Source: Saccharomycopsis fibuligera x Saccharomycopsis cf. fibuligera
Lineage: Eukaryota; Ascomycota; Saccharomycetes; Ascoideales; Saccharomycopsidaceae
Direction of reading: 5' to 3'
NCBI GenBank assembly: GCA_001936135.1
Contig: CP012809.1
Location: forward strand, 1,785,501-1,849,500
Length of the DNA: 64,000 nt
Of this stretch, positions 1 to 10,560 are shown one piece after another (position 1 is the stretch's first letter; every line of letters begins with the position of its first letter). The notes under the pieces are model-generated. The model was given only the letters and a program-made list of their open reading frames with translations, searched no databases and was not told where the DNA came from. The translations under genes were made by a program, and so were the position numbers.

Positions 1-2
1 CA

Positions 3-413
3 ACATTATCCTACAACGAGCAATTACAAATTGACAACAACGATGACGAAAACCTTCGAGAATACCAGTCCACCATCTCTTCGCTTTCCCAGACCCAATT
101 GAAAAAACTAGAGCTAGAAAATTCTGAACTTCTTTCAAACAAACTCAACGAATTGCAAAAAGTGAAAAACTTACAAAAATCTGCCTCTGATATCGCTAAT
201 CTTCAACGGGAATTATCCATTCACGTGGAGACTCAAGCCGAGCAAATTAAGAGTTTACAAGATGATCAAGAGATGGCAGAGATGGATGTGTTGAAGGGAA
301 ACCGGGAGTTGAAGAGCGCTAAATTGAAGAGCAGAAGATCAAGCTTGATTATCATTTGGGCCTCTGTGATTTTGGGATTTTTGTTGTTGTTTTTTGATGC
401 GGTTATTATATAA
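3..413 (+). CDS. C-terminal part of a tail-anchored Qa-SNARE-like (Ufe1/syntaxin-18-like) protein, cut by window edge
   Basis: The reading frame is open from the window's left edge to a stop at 411-413, so only the last 136 residues are present and no start is visible. The segment is heptad-rich and coiled-coil-like. It contains a stretch resembling a Qa-SNARE motif (IANLQRELSIHVETQAEQ), with a Gln where the ionic zero layer would be. It ends in a basic patch, one hydrophobic helix of about 20 residues and almost no lumenal tail. This is tail-anchor topology, expected to put the coil in the cytosol. Among yeast SNAREs the pattern is closest to the ER syntaxin Ufe1, which acts in retrograde Golgi-to-ER fusion. 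That name is an inference from the tail alone; another tail-anchored coiled-coil protein is possible. Confidence 0.6.
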   Translation, partial: TLSYNEQLQIDNNDDENLREYQSTISSLSQTQLKKLELENSELLSNKLNELQKVKNLQKSASDIANLQRELSIHVETQAEQIKSLQDDQEMAEMDVLKGNRELKSAKLKSRRSSLIIIWASVILGFLLLFFDAVII

Positions 414-1667
414 TTTGAGAATAGGCTTGCTTGCCTCATTATTGAATAAAAAACAAAAAGGGTAAATCTTTGTAATAATGACGATATCAATTAATAACTG
501 TAAGGGAAAATAAATCATCACATTAATTGATAAATGTTAACTAGTGAGAAGAACCAAGTAAATTATAGATAGAAAATATATAAAATAAGGTAAGATAAAA
601 TAAAATAAATAAAACTAAAGAATAAGAAAAGAAAAGAAAACCCCAAACAGAAAGAAAAGAAGACAAAAAGGCAAGTTGAAAAGGTTGACAAAAGACTAAA
701 AAATGTAAAAATTATATTAAATTTCAAGGTAAAGGTAAAGGTGAAAGTAAATTTAAGAGAAACAATCAAGCAATAAACAATCAAAAAATTGAGCGAACAA
801 AGAAACAAACAGGGCAAAAAATAAAAAAAAAAGGTTTAAAAAAAAAAAAAAGGTTGTGAAAATTATTTTATCATAAAAAATCAAAATGTTTGAGCTCACA
901 AACGATCCCAGTTCAATTTGGTTTAGCGGACAATATTAGTGTGAAGTAACCTATTGAACTGCGTAACTGTACAAATGAATAAATGATATTGAAAGCAGAT
1001 GAACGCAAAGCAAGCCAAAGCAGCCCAAACCGAAACAAACCGAAACAGAGTAAAAACCAAAGCAAAAGGAAAAAAAAATCAGTTCAATTCAAATTTAAAA
1101 AGTCAACGTCCTTGGAATCCTATAGCAACAATGCACTACGGTAAACAAGAAATGTCAGCAGGCAGAACAGTATTATAAGACTTTGTGAAATGCGATTGAG
1201 AAAGAACAAAAATTCAATAATATAATATTAATGAATAGTAGATAATGCTTGCTTATTGACTGGCTGGCAGTGCTGATTGATTTGATTTGATCTGCTTGAA
1301 TCTGGTTTTTTTTTTTTTTTTTTTTACCTTTTTTGATTTGCTGCTTCTTTTTGTCTATCTAGAACTTATAACTTAGAATGTATGTATGTATGTGTCGGGA
1401 ATTAAGTTATATTTTCAAAAAAGTAAGACAATGGTTATTGTTGTTGTGAAGTGAATATGTTTTTGTTAAGTCAAATTTTACTGCTTAGTGCTAAGTGACT
1501 CCACCAAAGCAATTGTTTTGTCTGTTACTTGAAAACCTTACACTGTTTGTTTGTTTTTTCATTTTTTGTATTCCTTTTTTTCCATTTCTTCTCATTTTTC
1601 TTCAATTTTTTTCTTTTTCAATGTTTGATTTTTCTTGTTGATTCTTCTTTAGATAAACATAGCCAAC
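414..1667. other. Intergenic, convergent 3' flanks (SNARE-like gene and RSR1)
   Basis: About 1.25 kb lies between two converging genes. It is very AT-rich, with A-rich stretches at 580-850 and 1020-1100, a T-tract at about 1306-1325 and short TATG repeats near 1377-1392. No ORF with an ATG and recognisable composition is seen, nor an RNA gene. Confidence 0.6.
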
Positions 1668-2565
1668 TCACAATATAACACAATTTTTCTTCTTCTTCTT
1701 CTGTAAATTAGCCATAGATTTTTTCTTTTGTGCTGTTGGTCGAGAAGAATCATTGTTTTGCAAAGGCACTGATCTGGTTGAATTCTGCTTGTTGCCATTA
1801 AGTAATGGAGGCAATGAAGGAATATTGTTGCTGTCATTAGTAGGTGAACTCATTGCTTCTTTAATCATGATTTGTCTGATAACATCAATGAATGCTTCTT
1901 CCACATTAGTCTTGACTCTTGCACTAGTTTCGTAAAATGGCACTTTCCCCCACTGCTGCGATACAGTTATCCCATCTTCCGGGCTCAATACTCTTTCATT
2001 ATTCAAATCACACTTGTTACCTATCAATACCATTGGGACACTAGCGCTGTCTTTTATTCTCAATACTTGTTCACGTAAAGTAAGCAACTCTTTCAAGGAG
2101 TTTTCATCAGTAACGGAGTATACTAATAAAAATCCTCTACCGGACTTAATGTACAATTCTCTCATGGCGGTAAATTGAGCTACACCAGCAGTATCCAATA
2201 TTTCCAATTCAACTGTTTTACCATCAACTTCCACTTGTTTTCTGTAGGAGTCTTCGATGGTTGGATCGTATGATTCGAAATAGACGCCCTGGACAAATTG
2301 AACAGTGATGGAGGATTTACCAACACCACCAGCACCTAACACGACAAGTTTATAATCTAGAAAGTTAACCGGTTAGTAAATGAATTAGTAACAATTGACG
2401 CTTAACGCTGCGGTATGTAATCATAAATCAGCAAAGAATCTCAGATCAGTCAAAAACCCGTTAATTTCCGGTAGGTAACGTTTTGAAAGGCAAGATCATA
2501 AATACTTGTCAAATTGGCTTTAGCATGATCTATATGAAAAAGCAAAAGCTTAATATACCTCTCAT
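1668..2565 (-). CDS. RSR1: RSR1/BUD1 Ras-like small GTPase, spliced, join(1668..2356, 2559..2565) on minus
   Basis: This small Ras-family GTPase marks the bud site and polarity axis at the plasma membrane through the Bud5/Bud2 cycle and Cdc24. The first exon is only ATGAGAG (2559-2565). The intron is 202 nt (2357-2558), with donor GTATATT, a perfect TACTAAC branch (2372-2378 on the complement) and acceptor CTAG. Splicing gives 231 residues starting [18 protein letters not shown]. The P-loop GAGGVGKS is at 10-17, effector loop YDPTIEDSY at about 32-40, then the Rsr1-type DTAGVAQF switch II, NKCD and the SAR motif. The C-terminus is a polylysine stretch ending CVIL, a CAAX box of the geranylgeranylated type. 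Without the intron the ORF would begin at a GTG inside beta-strand 1, so the spliced model is strongly preferred. Confidence 0.95.
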
Positions 2566-3118
2566 TGTGATTGTCTTGAGTAGTTGTTATGTATTGATTA
2601 TAAAATCTGATGTTTTGTTTTTGATTGAGCTGAAGTAGATATGACAGCTAATCAATTTTTGTTCTCTGGAATGTGAGTACTATTGATTTGAGCAAATTGT
2701 AGAATCGCGTTTTATTTGGTGAGAAAAAAATGAAACGAATGAAATTCTATCTTTACAGCTGATATATTAGGAAACTGTCTTCTGATATCTTTGAAATCGA
2801 AGTGATTGAGTTACAATGAATAATAAGCGCGAGAACAAAAATAATGCTGATTGATAACAATCTCTTGGAGTCCACGAGTGAGTTAAAAAGGCAAAGATTG
2901 GCTGCAAAAAGGCTATTATAATTATGTTATTGGAAGATCAAAGTATTGTGAACGGATCAGCTATTGCTTTGAAGAGAGAGTTGACTAACTGGAAGTTTAA
3001 TTAGCGTGTACTGTGTGCTGGGTCTAGTTTTAGTAAAGTCAATGAAATAGACGGTGGGAAAACCAAATAGAAAAGCAAAGCGAATGGAGCGCGCCAACTG
3101 CGAGGAAAAAGGAAAAAG

Positions 3119-3159
<41 letters not shown>

Positions 3160-4749
3160 AGCACCAAGGAAAGCTTGGAGCAGCGGCCGATCGATCGAGT
3201 GCGAATGAAGCGATGGTTTCCAGTTTTCTAGTTTGGTGTCTATAAACTGTGCTACTTTACTATTTACGTTCGTTCGCGCAATGATTGGGCGCCAGGGTTT
3301 CAGAGGGAATTACCACAATGCAAGGGGATCTGTCTAGCAGTGGCTTTGGCTACTGTAAGGGCATTGAAGAGTTTTATGTGATGTAGTTGTTGTAGTTGCT
3401 GTTGTTATTTTTGACAAGTTTCATTCTTGTGAAGACTATAAACACTGCAAAAAATACACGAGCCGCAAAGGCACTTCCACTGCGCTTACTAAAACTGACT
3501 AAACTTACTACACTAACACTCAATACAGTCGCAAGTCATAAGGGTTAAATGCATTGGCGAATCATAGAATATACAAGATATATAGGGCATAACCGCAACA
3601 GATATCTACATTCTGCAAATCATATGTCAAAGATAAGCAAGCGACTCACCATCTCCATCTCGCCCGCTCCTCTGCGAACTACTCGCCTCATCTCATCTGC
3701 CAGTGATCCAACACAATTACCAGTATGCCTTCTTGATTTGTGCAAACACTGATATTCGTAAAGTAGTGGCTATTGCCATAGATCTCAGGATCATCATCAC
3801 CATCATCGCCGTCTTTCTCACATTCTCGTGCTTCCCAGCCAGCCGCCCAGTGCTGCGCAACCGCGTCCTTTCACTCCTTTCTGCATTGTTATTATTTTGT
3901 TACTGCATTATGATCGCTCTAGACAAAGTACCATGTTTCCCAATGCGCTTAGCTGCAATGGACCTGATTGTATGACGCACAGTGGCGTCCATTGCTGCGC
4001 TTAATGCTGCACCCACTGCTAAGCATTTGTGGCCCTGGTTTTGTAGCGATGCATTAGTTTATGCTTACTAAAATTGTCAATTGCAAACAACCAAGACTGC
4101 GACTATTGTTACTGTATTTTTTTTCCTAATTGGTATTTAATTTGACCAATAATGATGGGATTGGATTGAAGAGACATTTAGGAGTAATAGTTAGCTAAAG
4201 CTGGAGGGATTGTTTATGATTATATGGCATACTCAGATCATGCTGCGAGTTTACTTGAGCCAGTAAATACATATAGGATATCTGTGCATAGATGATCATA
4301 CAATTGGCAGGCTTTTCCTTTAAATAGAATGATACTACCAGCAATCAGTAGTTATCAATATGAGGATTGAATGAGCAAATAGCTTGCTGCGTGTAAATGT
4401 TTTTTTTTTTTTTTTTTTTTGTAAAGCAGGTTTGAGGGAAGGAACGTATACGTTCAATATACAGTCTGCAGGCAAACCAAAGTGAACAAAAATTTTAAAT
4501 GGAAATTATACAAGCAACTAACAAAACAACGTATAAAGAATGATAATAAAAACGGAAATAAGCATATCTAACAAAAAGAAAACATAAAAGATGAAGAGCA
4601 AAAAAATTGAATAAGAGCACAACAAACAAGCAAAGTATAGTTGAAAAAAATTAATAAAAGAAAACATAAAAAAAACAAGTATTTTTAGTCTAAGTTGAAA
4701 AATATTATGAAAAAAGTTAAAGAATGAAAAGGGAAAAAAAACACTAGAA
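2566..4749. other. Long intergenic region upstream of RSR1, downstream of DCK1
   Basis: Nearly 2.2 kb without a convincing gene. It holds a 38-nt A-tract (3121-3158), a T-tract (about 4400-4420), a CGATCGATCG palindrome (about 3187-3196) and scattered more GC-rich patches at 3170-3360 and 3780-4030. Open frames here lack ATG starts or are low-complexity. It presumably contains the RSR1 promoter and the DCK1 3' UTR. Confidence 0.5.
3121..3158. repeat. A-tract, 38 nt
   Basis: The longest pure homopolymer run in the window, located upstream of RSR1. Confidence 0.95.
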
Positions 4750-7700
4750 TTACTCAATAACATTACGAGACTGTCTCCAATTCAACACGCTTCTCTTGGT
4801 AGACGTTCTATGAGAATGGGCATGACTACTATTAGAGTCTGTTCTTTGAGAATTATCCGAACTGTTACTTTGAATTCTATGCAAGAAATCATGATCCTTA
4901 AGTGCCCCACCGCCACGCACATTCACCGGCACCGGTAATTGAATACTTGGGGTATTCAACATTGCCGCATTACTTGAAATTTGGGCATTAATGTCATCGG
5001 TCCTGATACTGTTTCTCTTGATTTCTTCTTCAAAGTTCTTCTTGAATAAATCAACTAAAGTGTACTGCGACTCTTGCATTGATTGTGGCACCAATTTGGC
5101 ATGAATGATCAAGCAACGTCTGATGGTGGTTGCTAATTCGCTGAATTGGATTTTAAGCGTTTCCAACTGTAACGCATAAGCCGGATTTTTGGTAAAAGTG
5201 TCCGAACCAAAGAACACTCTATATTGACCAATCCCCCCATTCACTGGAGCATCAATAGTACCACTTAATTGTCTGGACATTTCGCTGAATATGTTACTCA
5301 AGTCTTCTTTTTCCTTGACGGCTTTATTTGCCATCGTTTCAATCCCAATCAATTCCTGAGTCTTGGAAGTCAATGATCTCAAGGCATTTTGCAATGGTGA
5401 TAATTTCACCGTGATGGCGGACTTAATCTCACTTCTGTTCATCAACGTAGGGAACGAGGTGTATGTTTCATAAGTTGTTTCTTCAACCCACAAGTCCATC
5501 ACTGATGTAGAACCAGGCAATCTTCTAGCATTGGTAAATCTCGTCAAGTTTCTGTTTTCCATATACAATCTAGCCGCAGCGGTCAAATTACTCATGTTTT
5601 GCGGAACATTAATTCTTGGCTCCACAGTAGTGATGTGCAAGTATCTTCCTGCAGGGATAGTCTCACTAAGTCTTCTTGCCTCGTCATCGTCACTGACAAT
5701 AATTGCCCCAGGGTGCAATCTTAACAATCTATCATGAATAGAAGTAATATGCTCAAACGGATATCCCTCATAGATGTACTGTCTGCCTCTTACGGATTTA
5801 GGGAAACCGTAACCAATGAAGGCAATCTTGAAATATGAAGGGGTCAATCTTTCGACATTTTCCAAATCCAAATAAAGACTGGACAAGTTTTTGTGAACAA
5901 ATGACAACCCTTTAAAATCATACGTCACGGTGTCGTAAATGTGGGCCAATTGCTTGTATACCTCAATAGCTTTTTCCAAAGCGTGGCCCTTGACGAAGTT
6001 CACCGCCATCATTTTCATTAATGCTTCTTTTCTTTCAAATGAAGATTGTTCAGGGAATTTAGGCTTAATGCAAACCGGTAATCTGTCATCAGTGAGCCAA
6101 TCATAAGTAGATGCCAACAATTCCAAACTTAGACCAGCTTGCACGTAGTTTTGCTTAGCGACATTAGCTTCCACCATTTCACTAATAAATGAATGCAACA
6201 ATTCTGGCTTATTAACATGTTTCAAGAACCCATTAATGTTCAACTTGTGGAACGTTCTGTCATCGTCGAATTCCGGTCCTGGTGGAACGTTTTCCAAGTC
6301 GTTCAAAACTTCCAAGAATTCATACAAGTTCTGGATAAAGCTATCAATTGCTTCAAACGCATCGTCTTCAGGATCAATTCTAATTGCAGATTTCAACCTC
6401 TTGATAAAATTTCTTTCCTCGTATTGACCTGGCTTGTACTTGTTACTATGGAAAATCTCATACAAGCCAACAATACATTCTCTTTCAATATCGAGCAACT
6501 TTTCATTTAACAAAAGCTCAGATATAATAATTGTCCAAAGCATCTTGACCCCAATTTCCTGACAATTGGAATGTCTCTGTAAAGAAAACAACATCAAGTC
6601 CTGCAATACACCGTAATCGTAATTGATGAATTCCACTTGGTATCCGCCAAATTTCTTCAATTGGAATCTTACAACATCTTCACCAAGCGCGTCCCATGCC
6701 AAACAGTCCCACACCTCATTAATTAAAAGACAGACCCGATTTCTCAAGTCACCGGTGATTTTCCAACATGCCTTCTTTGGCACATCAGCCAAATGGCAAA
6801 TGGAAATCGGCATCGCGGTGGCAAACTTCAAGCACGTCTTCAAATAGTTACCCCATAGTAATCTGTCAAACTTATCAGACTCGAAAACCGGTGGCACGTA
6901 TTCGTGAACCATTATGTCTTTCAACAACTCAAACGCAGTAGCGCCGGCCTCGATTACCATTGCGTGCAACGATAGCCATTTTTGTGCAGGGTAGCATTTC
7001 GACTGAATCAAAAGCTTTGCTGTCTGGATAATGTTCAAGATTTGCTCCTTGGACAAGTTTTTGGCAAAATAGTCAGCCTTGTTGAACATGTGATCGTTTT
7101 TTGCAGTAATAAACAACGTCTCGAACCCATTCTCACCAGCGACGTATTTGGCAATTTTGGAAATGTAGGCGAACAAAGTCATCAACTCAATCAAGATTTC
7201 CACAAACGTCTCATCATTAACGATGGAATCCATGGTTATTTCATTGAATGGATACTCTGTAGGGAACAACGGGGTGAATGTTCTCTTTGGCTTGAAGAGT
7301 CCATTAGCTCTAGCGAATTTGTTATAGTGAAGCAAAATGCTAGCAATGGAAGGCATCAATCTAACCAATCCGCGACACAAGTAAAAATCTTCCACCTTGT
7401 TCTTACCAACAATTTCCCAGCATATGCCACAGATGGAAACTAAAATCCCGTTAGCTAATCTCGATGCTTCGATATCGTTGTGTCCAACAAGAACCTCCAT
7501 GGCCCATCCAATCGAAGTCAAGATTAACTTATCACGGCAGATTGGATTCTCAATAACCCAAGAATGCAACAACCGACGAATCAACAACAACTTGGTAATG
7601 ATGAAGCCAAACACCTTATCGTTCCGTTTATTGATTGGGTGAGGGGCCCCAATGCCAGCTTCGTCGATTGTGGATAGACCTCTAGTTCCAACAGAGTCAA

Positions 7701-10560
7701 TCAAAATGATGCCAAAGTTCAACGTATCTTCATCCATAAAGATGGTTCTTAGACTATCGAGCCACAAGTCAATGACTTCCAAAATGTAAGATTGATCAGA
7801 AGTGAATTTTTTGTCTTTAGAAGACAAGAACGTAGCAATTGAGCTCAAGAAGGATTTCCACGAATTGATGAATGAATCAACGGTTTTGGAATCAGTCGTT
7901 TTGATGGCTAATCTGAGAATCAAGGTAGACACACGGCACACCGATCTATTAAAGTATTCCCAGGATGTTTGGAATGATGAAAAGTACTGTTCCATTTTCG
8001 ACAATAAGTAGAACCCGACAGACGGCAAGTTAGTTGCATTTTTGATGAAATTTTCAAAAAAGTAAACGTATTGATCTTTTCTTGCAATGACAAAATCCAA
8101 AATATGGACAATGCTTTCAAATACAGACTTGTTCAACGCTGGCAAACTCAAATCAATTGACGTTTTGTACACTTCCAACAATGAGGTCAACAATTCTGGA
8201 AAATACTTTACTAAATGAGAAGTATCCAAATTATTAAACTTCTTAATCAATTGAATGAAATTTTCCTCATTGGCTGGCAATGAAATCAAGTTCTTCCAGT
8301 TGAGCAACGTATGAATAGAATGATCCACATTGAAGCTTTTCCCCACGTATTCGCTAGTGATTTCAAAAGAAACAACCAAATTATGACTATTGCTGACATT
8401 AGATAACTCAACCAAATGGGTCTTTTTATATTCAATTGCTTGGTTGCTTCTACGAATCATTAACTTTCCTTCAGCAACAAGCTCGCCATTGATGAAGGCA
8501 AAAAAGTTCAAGAAATCATTTTCCGCATTATTCAACAACGTATTGTTGCTACCAACACCAATGCCGCTGACTCTGACTAATTCTCCGACAGACTCATCAG
8601 AATGCACCGATGGGAATTGCCATACTTTGTCGTCAGCTTCATTAGCTCCTTCGCTGAATGAGATTGCCGGATTATTCGAAGCTACTTGGATAGTCACTGG
8701 GAATCCGCGCAATCCTGCGTGCTTAACATGAACTTTGCCCAACTTGATGTAAAATCGTTCAGAGCTTTTCACAAGTGGATCGTAATACATGGTCTTAATT
8801 TGAGAAATCGGTCTTAGTCCATTAGTGTCGAAATCATTGATGAAGTTTTGAGTGCTACTTTTGAATTCCTTGATAGTGACAATCAATCTTTCTGCTCTTG
8901 GATTAACCGCAACACCTTTATTAGAACCTCTAATGATTCTGTCAGTTAACTCACCCCAACCGTAATTTGGATCACTTGGAGTTTGCTGATCACTTTGGTT
9001 GATATAAGAACCAAATAATTTGATTTTGAACTGGTGAGATTCGCCAGATGCTAGTCCGCCCTTGTGACGAGAAAACACTCTGGAAATGTCGGTAACACCT
9101 GCAGCAACACCTTTTCTGATTTTTTTGACGGTGTTTGAGGCAGTGGGGCCGTTTTTGCTACTGCCATTCAAAGCACTAGTACCATTGCTGTTGCTACTGC
9201 CATTGCCATTGCCATTGCCATTGCCGCTTGGATGCGTCACTTCGATATCTTCAGTTAACACTGCAACCAAGTAAATTCTGCCCTTGTCCATTTCCCCAGC
9301 AGGAATATTTCTAAACAACGCAGCGCTCAAGTTTTCAATGTTGGAATCATGGGCACTGCCGTTAACTGGCACAGCGAATGCTTCGGTAATTCTGTTTCTT
9401 GAGTTTCTCAAGTACAAGTACGCAGTCATTCCAAGGAAACCTTTTGGACTCACTGATGAGCTGGAAAGCAATTGCTTAAAATCAATGAGTATTTGGGATG
9501 GAATTGCCTTTTGAAACTTGGAGTTTGCCGGAGGTTTCAAATTGGCCAACTCGGTGTCGGAAAGAGGATAATTGGAACACAATGCAAACATCAACTGATT
9601 AATGGCAATGACGTCCGGAGTTGCATGTTTGGTAATATCGTTGGAACTGTAGTCAAACAATTCGCCAGTTTCTGGATTTCTGGATAAGATTGCTTCGTAA
9701 CCTGCAGTATCATATTTGATGGTTGAGTTTTTTTTATCAATTCTATTGACACCTTTTGAAGACAAAAGTTTAGCAATTTTACTCAATATAAGGGCCACCG
9801 TCTTTCTAGCGGTATTTTTTTCAGATTTGGTGCAAAGATTGTAGGACAATTTGATTCTGATTTCATCTAATTCGTAATACAATGATCCTAATTTCAAAGA
9901 CAAGGAGAATTCCCCGACAGAGTACAAAGAGTAAATGTGAGAACTCAACAATGATATTGCCGGAACAATTTCGTCCAAAAGATCACCGGAATCCAATCTC
10001 AAAGCAGGAAGTGGCGGTTTGATGTGATAATTCAAATTCTCACCACCTTCTCTAGCCTCAGTAGCATTCAACTCAGTTTCCAAAATAGTTGGCACTTGGG
10101 AATTGGCAACAACGGTATCATTTAAAATTGGTTCGGCCTCGAAATTGTAACCAGTGACGTCTGACACGGTAGTGGGATCCTGATTATTGGAGGACACGGT
10201 TTCTTGCACTGCTAGTCTTTTATCCCCCAAAAGAGTGGCGTACGACTTGGGGATTGGAATTTTTTCCAACACTTTGAAGTGCGATAATGGCAATATAACA
10301 ACCGCGATTCTTTGATCTGGCAATTTTTCCAAGTTGGAAGTAATGGCAATGAAGTCTGTTGGCAATGGTTGGACCAAAATGTACCCTCTGGCCCACTTGT
10401 CGTTGGCTTCGAATATGTAAACTTCATCGCCGGGATATAGATTCTGGAAATACGAGGGAAGTTTGTCTAAATGGTTTTGAGGCAAAAATGACTTTATCAC
10501 TCTCCCATGAGCGAGCATGGGAAGCGGTTGCCATTTCTGAGGAGTAGAACTTGTTGTCAT
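4750..10560 (-). CDS. DCK1: DCK1, DOCK-family (CZH) guanine nucleotide exchange factor
   Basis: A single 1936-residue ORF, close to the length of S. cerevisiae Dck1. The N-terminal ~80 residues resemble the atypical SH3 of DOCK proteins, with a conserved GDEVYIFE strand followed by WARGYI. A DHR1/C2-like region spans roughly residues 430-720. The C-terminal third has DHR2 features: YVQAGLSLELLASTYDWL, the HK.LSSLYLDLENVERLTPSYFKIAF block, GRQYIYEGYPFEHI, and the late ...KAVKEKEDLSNI and NFEEEIKRN segments. In yeasts Dck1 works with an ELMO partner (Lmo1) on Rho5/Rac1-type GTPases, linking to polarity, wall stress and filamentation. A hexanucleotide repeat near 9198-9228 encodes a Gly-Asn run (GNGNGNG). 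The start ATG is at 10558-10560; the tail is Ser-rich and basic. Confidence 0.9.
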   Translation of the reverse strand: MTTSSTPQKWQPLPMLAHGRVIKSFLPQNHLDKLPSYFQNLYPGDEVYIFEANDKWARGYILVQPLPTDFIAITSNLEKLPDQRIAVVILPLSHFKVLEKIPIPKSYATLLGDKRLAVQETVSSNNQDPTTVSDVTGYNFEAEPILNDTVVANSQVPTILETELNATEAREGGENLNYHIKPPLPALRLDSGDLLDEIVPAISLLSSHIYSLYSVGEFSLSLKLGSLYYELDEIRIKLSYNLCTKSEKNTARKTVALILSKIAKLLSSKGVNRIDKKNSTIKYDTAGYEAILSRNPETGELFDYSSNDITKHATPDVIAINQLMFALCSNYPLSDTELANLKPPANSKFQKAIPSQILIDFKQLLSSSSVSPKGFLGMTAYLYLRNSRNRITEAFAVPVNGSAHDSNIENLSAALFRNIPAGEMDKGRIYLVAVLTEDIEVTHPSGNGNGNGNGSSNSNGTSALNGSSKNGPTASNTVKKIRKGVAAGVTDISRVFSRHKGGLASGESHQFKIKLFGSYINQSDQQTPSDPNYGWGELTDRIIRGSNKGVAVNPRAERLIVTIKEFKSSTQNFINDFDTNGLRPISQIKTMYYDPLVKSSERFYIKLGKVHVKHAGLRGFPVTIQVASNNPAISFSEGANEADDKVWQFPSVHSDESVGELVRVSGIGVGSNNTLLNNAENDFLNFFAFINGELVAEGKLMIRRSNQAIEYKKTHLVELSNVSNSHNLVVSFEITSEYVGKSFNVDHSIHTLLNWKNLISLPANEENFIQLIKKFNNLDTSHLVKYFPELLTSLLEVYKTSIDLSLPALNKSVFESIVHILDFVIARKDQYVYFFENFIKNATNLPSVGFYLLSKMEQYFSSFQTSWEYFNRSVCRVSTLILRLAIKTTDSKTVDSFINSWKSFLSSIATFLSSKDKKFTSDQSYILEVIDLWLDSLRTIFMDEDTLNFGIILIDSVGTRGLSTIDEAGIGAPHPINKRNDKVFGFIITKLLLIRRLLHSWVIENPICRDKLILTSIGWAMEVLVGHNDIEASRLANGILVSICGICWEIVGKNKVEDFYLCRGLVRLMPSIASILLHYNKFARANGLFKPKRTFTPLFPTEYPFNEITMDSIVNDETFVEILIELMTLFAYISKIAKYVAGENGFETLFITAKNDHMFNKADYFAKNLSKEQILNIIQTAKLLIQSKCYPAQKWLSLHAMVIEAGATAFELLKDIMVHEYVPPVFESDKFDRLLWGNYLKTCLKFATAMPISICHLADVPKKACWKITGDLRNRVCLLINEVWDCLAWDALGEDVVRFQLKKFGGYQVEFINYDYGVLQDLMLFSLQRHSNCQEIGVKMLWTIIISELLLNEKLLDIERECIVGLYEIFHSNKYKPGQYEERNFIKRLKSAIRIDPEDDAFEAIDSFIQNLYEFLEVLNDLENVPPGPEFDDDRTFHKLNINGFLKHVNKPELLHSFISEMVEANVAKQNYVQAGLSLELLASTYDWLTDDRLPVCIKPKFPEQSSFERKEALMKMMAVNFVKGHALEKAIEVYKQLAHIYDTVTYDFKGLSFVHKNLSSLYLDLENVERLTPSYFKIAFIGYGFPKSVRGRQYIYEGYPFEHITSIHDRLLRLHPGAIIVSDDDEARRLSETIPAGRYLHITTVEPRINVPQNMSNLTAAARLYMENRNLTRFTNARRLPGSTSVMDLWVEETTYETYTSFPTLMNRSEIKSAITVKLSPLQNALRSLTSKTQELIGIETMANKAVKEKEDLSNIFSEMSRQLSGTIDAPVNGGIGQYRVFFGSDTFTKNPAYALQLETLKIQFSELATTIRRCLIIHAKLVPQSMQESQYTLVDLFKKNFEEEIKRNSIRTDDINAQISSNAAMLNTPSIQLPVPVNVRGGGALKDHDFLHRIQSNSSDNSQRTDSNSSHAHSHRTSTKRSVLNWRQSRNVIE

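Noticed and set aside
3703-3975. Plus-strand 90-codon frame rich in Ile/Leu
   Set aside because: It starts at GTG and has no ATG near its beginning. Hydrophobicity alone is not enough.
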